This document shows positions 6,968-9,635 of a stretch of 9,635 bases of DNA, one piece after another. Below the pieces are notes generated by a model. That model made no database searches. It was not told the DNA's origin and saw only the letters and a list, made by a program, of their open reading frames with translations. Made by a program: the position numbers and the translations under genes. Source of the stretch: Candidatus Izemoplasma sp. (GTDB lineage Bacteria > Bacillota_I > Bacilli_A > Izemoplasmatales > Izemoplasmataceae); assembly GCA_021736285.1 (NCBI GenBank), contig JAIPGE010000043.1:1-9635 (forward strand), given 5' to 3'. Numbering within the stretch: position 1 is the first letter of the stretch; every line of letters starts with the position of its first letter.

Positions 6968-8198
6968 AGGTAAAATTATTCAAGAGTTACTCGGTGTCAG
7001 TAAAATAAAAGGATACGTCACCGTTAAAGAAATCGAAAAATATGTGGATGATGACAGCGATGCGTTTGATGAAATTATTGAAGTTTTAGAATCAAGAGAC
7101 ATCGATGTTGTTAGCGCTGAAGAAATGGTGACGTATACATTGCCCATCATCGATGGTGATGACGAAGATGACGAAGATGATGGATTAGATCCAAGCATTG
7201 TTTTAGATTTAGACTTTACCAAAGATATTGAAGAGGAATTAATGAATGATAAGTCCTTTGAATCTCAAGTATCTGTTAAAGTAGACGATCCGGTTCGGAT
7301 GTATTTAAAAGAAATTGGTCGGGTTGACTTACTTGATAGTTCACAAGAAGTTGAACTTGCAACCGATATCGTTAATGCTGAAGCTGCAAAAGAAAAGTAC
7401 GATGAAATGGTTGAGTCAAAAGGGGACATTAGTCCCGAATATAAACTTGAAGTTGAACAAACCATCTTCAAAGGAGAACTTGCCCGCAACAAATTAGTTG
7501 AAGCCAACTTACGACTTGTTGTCTCAATAGCGAAACGCTATGTCGGACGTGGTATGCAATTTCTTGATTTAATTCAAGAAGGTAATATGGGCTTAATGAA
7601 AGCAGTTGGAAAATTTGATCATACCAAAGGATTTAAGTTTTCAACGTACGCAACATGGTGGATTCGTCAGGCGATTACAAGAGCGATTGCTGACCAAGCA
7701 AGAACGATTCGTATTCCTGTCCACATGGTTGAAACAATCAACAAACTCGTCCGTACACAACGCCAACTTATTCAAGAATTAAAACGCGAACCACATCCAG
7801 AAGAAGTCGCAGAACGGATGGGCATCAGTGTTGAAAAAGTTCAAATTATTCAAAAAGTTGCACAAGAGCCAATTTCTTTAGAAGCACCTGTTGGCGAAGA
7901 AGAAGATTCTTCATTAGGTGATTTCATTGCGGATCCAGATACACCTACTCCAATGGAATTTACATCAAAAGAAATGTTGAAACGCGAACTTGCTGAAGTA
8001 TTAGAATCATTGACAGATCGTGAAGAAAAAGTATTAAGAATGCGCTTTGGATTACTTGATGGCCACAGTCGCACCCTTGAAGAAGTGGGGCGTGAATTTG
8101 GTGTTACACGTGTACGGATTCGTCAAATTGAAGCCAAAGCCTTACGTAAACTTCGCCATCCGTCACGTAGTAAAAAACTCAAAGATTTTATGGGTTAA
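6960..8198 (+). CDS. rpoD: RNA polymerase primary sigma factor (RpoD/SigA)
   Basis: This is the housekeeping sigma factor. The 412 residues run in the normal order: region 1.1 at about 1-60, an acidic linker DGDDEDDEDDGLD at 65-77, region 1.2 from DPVRMYLKEIG at 110-120, region 2 from about 175 with FSTYATWWIRQAIT at 227-240, region 3.0 with VHMVETINKL at 254-263, and region 4.2 at 371-403. H255 and E258, equivalent to the E. coli residues that read the extended -10, are kept. Two oddities stand out: Val at 385 where the recognition helix normally has Glu (RERIRQIE), and about 30 extra residues between regions 1.2 and 2.1 compared with B. subtilis SigA (371 residues). AAAGGAGG ends 6 bases before the ATG, inside dnaG. 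No separate promoter is evident. Confidence 0.97.
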   Translation: MDKGKIIQELLGVSKIKGYVTVKEIEKYVDDDSDAFDEIIEVLESRDIDVVSAEEMVTYTLPIIDGDDEDDEDDGLDPSIVLDLDFTKDIEEELMNDKSFESQVSVKVDDPVRMYLKEIGRVDLLDSSQEVELATDIVNAEAAKEKYDEMVESKGDISPEYKLEVEQTIFKGELARNKLVEANLRLVVSIAKRYVGRGMQFLDLIQEGNMGLMKAVGKFDHTKGFKFSTYATWWIRQAITRAIADQARTIRIPVHMVETINKLVRTQRQLIQELKREPHPEEVAERMGISVEKVQIIQKVAQEPISLEAPVGEEEDSSLGDFIADPDTPTPMEFTSKEMLKRELAEVLESLTDREEKVLRMRFGLLDGHSRTLEEVGREFGVTRVRIRQIEAKALRKLRHPSRSKKLKDFMG

Positions 8199-8199
8199 T

Positions 8200-8868
8200 A
8201 TGCGCTTAAGTAAACGCCTTGAAATTTGTTTAAAATATGTTGATGGATTTCATAATCTAGCTGATATCGGCACAGATCATGCTAAAGTTCCAATTGAAGC
8301 GGTGCTTCGCGGCTATGTCATGAAAGCACAAGCAATCGATAATAAACACGGTCCTTATGTCATTGCTTATAGTAATGTCAAGAAGGCCGAACTGCTTGAC
8401 AGAATCCAGGTAAAACGTGCCGATGGACTCAGTGACATCAGTAACGATACCGATGTTGCAATCATAAGTGGTATGGGTGGGTTAACCATTCAAAAAATCT
8501 TACAAGACAGTGACTTAAAACAGCTTAAACGCATTGTTATTCAGGCAAATGATAATGAAGAAGCAATTCGAAAGTCACTCCAAAATATCAACTTCAAAAT
8601 AGTTGATGAACTTGTCTTTGCGGATAAGGAAAAACTATATGGTGTTATTGTTGTTGAACCAGGAAATGAACGATTAAGTACATTAGAATGTGCCTTTGGT
8701 CCAATCAACTTGCGCCAACAACCCTACTACTTTACAAAAAAAATCAAGAAAGAATTAGATTATATAACAACTGTTATTGATAATTTAACAGACGCAACAA
8801 AGCATCCTGATTTACTTCAACGACAACAAGATTTAAAGGAGGCGCTGATGTGGAAAGAAACAACATAA
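8200..8868 (+). CDS. trmK: tRNA (adenine(22)-N1)-methyltransferase TrmK
   Basis: TrmK (YqfN in B. subtilis) methylates N1 of A22 in the D-loop region of certain tRNAs, using S-adenosylmethionine. The 222-residue product has the Rossmann-fold SAM motif ADIGTDHAKVPI at 21-32, ADG at 74-76, the family signature SGMGG at 90-94, and a helical C-terminal part. Where my memory of the B. subtilis protein has QPN, this one has QAN at 115-117. The start at 8200 is one base after the rpoD stop, and no purine-rich ribosome binding site precedes it, so translation probably depends on ribosomes finishing rpoD. The frame is open back to 8047, but that stretch lies inside rpoD region 4 and does not resemble TrmK. 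Its position after the sigma factor and before nif3 matches B. subtilis yqfN-yqfO. Confidence 0.93.
   Translation: MRLSKRLEICLKYVDGFHNLADIGTDHAKVPIEAVLRGYVMKAQAIDNKHGPYVIAYSNVKKAELLDRIQVKRADGLSDISNDTDVAIISGMGGLTIQKILQDSDLKQLKRIVIQANDNEEAIRKSLQNINFKIVDELVFADKEKLYGVIVVEPGNERLSTLECAFGPINLRQQPYYFTKKIKKELDYITTVIDNLTDATKHPDLLQRQQDLKEALMWKETT
8835..8842 (+). promoter_or_regulatory. Ribosome binding site fixing the GTG start of the nif3 gene
   Basis: AAAGGAGG inside the end of trmK lies 7 bases before the GTG at 8850. The ATG at 8848 is in the trmK frame and ends after six codons, so GTG is the real start. Confidence 0.85.
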
Positions 8869-9623
8869 AACTGGTACTTGATCAATTATTTAAACCCGAG
8901 TTAGCAGCTGATTGGGACAATGTTGGGCTTCAAATTGGCTCATTGAAGGCTGTCACAAAGATTTTGGTAACCCTTGATGTCACACATGAAGTTATTAATG
9001 AAGCCAAAAAAAAAGACTGCGATATGATTATTGCGCATCATCCGTTGCTGTTTAAACCACAAAAAGACATCTTAAATGATACACCTATTGGTGATATAAT
9101 ATATTCATTAATACAGAATAATATTAGTCTTTACGTTGCCCATACTAACTTTGATGTATTACCAAACGGAATGAATGATGCTTTAGCAAAGAAGTTATCA
9201 TTAGAGAAACCTTGTTACTTAGAAGAAACTGTTGAAGGATATGGTCTTGGGATGGTGGGGACACTCAAAACTAAACAACCACTCAAAACATATATTGCAT
9301 CTGTTAAAGAGACATTTAACTTATCAACCGTTTCATTTATAGGTAAGTTAGATCAACACGTACAAACCATCGCTATCGTTGGTGGCAGTGGCGCTAGTGT
9401 CATTCAAACTGCGGTTAATAAGAATGTTGATTTATTGATCACTGGTGATGTTACTTACCACCATGCCCTTGAAGCCAATGCTTTGGGATTACCGATATTA
9501 AATGTGAATCATAATATTGAATTCTTTGGTGTGAAACAAATGGCTTCAATGCTTGAAGATGCCGTGCCAGATATTTCGATAGTGCTTAGTCAAATCAATA
9601 CAAACCCTTATAAAATAATATAA
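8850..9623 (+). CDS. Nif3-like dinuclear metal centre protein (DUF34/YqfO family)
   Basis: A member of the Nif3/DUF34 family, which forms ring-shaped hexamers with a two-metal site; its function is not settled, and names such as 'GTP cyclohydrolase 1 type 2 homolog' overstate what is known. The product has 257 residues. The opening AADWDNVGLQIG at 19-30 is diagnostic. Expected metal ligands are all visible: H63 and H64 in AHHPLLF, D102 in HTNFD, and H221 and E224 in NHNIEFF. The segment GDVTYHHALEA at 199-209 is also typical. The protein lacks the PII/CutA-like middle domain that makes B. subtilis YqfO about 370 residues long. It overlaps trmK by 19 bases and starts at GTG. The pairing with trmK is conserved in many Firmicutes. 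It is probably the last gene of the unit. Confidence 0.93.
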   Translation: MERNNIKLVLDQLFKPELAADWDNVGLQIGSLKAVTKILVTLDVTHEVINEAKKKDCDMIIAHHPLLFKPQKDILNDTPIGDIIYSLIQNNISLYVAHTNFDVLPNGMNDALAKKLSLEKPCYLEETVEGYGLGMVGTLKTKQPLKTYIASVKETFNLSTVSFIGKLDQHVQTIAIVGGSGASVIQTAVNKNVDLLITGDVTYHHALEANALGLPILNVNHNIEFFGVKQMASMLEDAVPDISIVLSQINTNPYKII

Positions 9624-9635
9624 AAAAAGAGGCTC
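9624..9635 (+). terminator. Possible first arm of a terminator, cut by the window end
   Basis: AAAAAGAGGCTC directly follows the nif3 stop codon. An A run leading into a G/C-rich half stem is typical of the left side of an intrinsic terminator. The matching arm would lie outside the window, so this is a prediction only. Confidence 0.35.

Noticed and set aside
7423..7436. GGGAC-ATTA-GTCCC hairpin in rpoD
   Set aside because: A 5-pair stem with no T run in the middle of a gene; it falls in the extra segment of the sigma factor but is short enough to be chance.
6980..7507. Two minus-strand open frames opposite rpoD, one serine-rich
   Set aside because: They mirror the acidic GAT/GAC/GAA codons of the sigma factor, have no recognisable protein and lie wholly within a clear gene.
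8047..8199. Upstream extension of trmK into rpoD
   Set aside because: It overlaps the conserved sigma region 4.2 out of frame and does not resemble the TrmK N terminus; ATG 8200 begins the typical RLSKRLE.
1..9635. A new defence, mobile or biosynthetic system
   Set aside because: Every frame of substance belongs to a known housekeeping family; there are no integrase, transposase, toxin, repeat array or orphan gene cluster signs.

Overview
The window reads as an ordinary, well-conserved housekeeping block from a low-GC Gram-positive bacterium. Eleven protein genes, all on the + strand, fill nearly the whole 9.6 kb. The gene order phoH-ybeY-cdd-era-recO-glyS-dnaG-rpoD-trmK-nif3 is a condensed version of the Bacillus subtilis yqfE-to-yqfO neighbourhood. 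AT-rich DNA, very compact spacing, strong AAGGAGG-type ribosome binding sites, a single-chain dimeric-type glycyl-tRNA synthetase and missing neighbours (no dgkA, pgpH or yqeY) suggest Bacilli close to the Mollicutes, for example the Acholeplasma, Haloplasma or Izemoplasma side. That placement is inference. TGA acts as a stop at the end of phoH, and the conserved tryptophans of GlyRS and RpoD are TGG, so code 11 fits, although TGA is used only once and is followed directly by TAA.

Layout: (1) 1-267 is a single-gene unit, rpsU (ribosomal protein bS21), with a perfect -10 box and a clear intrinsic terminator. (2) 286-3725 is phoH-ybeY-cdd-era-recO, behind an extended -10 promoter. The genes overlap or are 2-8 bases apart. 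It combines 16S rRNA maturation and 30S assembly (YbeY, Era), an RNA-linked ATPase (PhoH), pyrimidine salvage (Cdd) and recombinational repair (RecO). (3) 3754-9623 is glyS-dnaG-rpoD-trmK-nif3, behind a second extended -10 promoter. It covers glycyl-tRNA charging, replication priming, the primary sigma factor, tRNA m1A22 methylation and a Nif3/DUF34 metal protein. The window ends inside what looks like the first arm of the terminator of this unit. The E. coli macromolecular synthesis trio rpsU, dnaG and rpoD is all present, but rpsU is separated from dnaG by six genes.

I found no mobile element, CRISPR array, tRNA, rRNA, riboswitch or T-box, and no sign of a new multi-gene system. The most interesting signal is in the sigma factor. 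The normally invariant Glu of the region 4.2 recognition helix (E585 in E. coli) is Val here, and the promoters I can see have excellent or extended -10 boxes but poor -35 boxes. The sigma factor also carries about 30 extra residues between regions 1.2 and 2.1. Smaller points are a CCCH zinc knuckle in RecO, a probable TTG start for phoH, a perfect 21-base palindrome inside era, and several start codon corrections.
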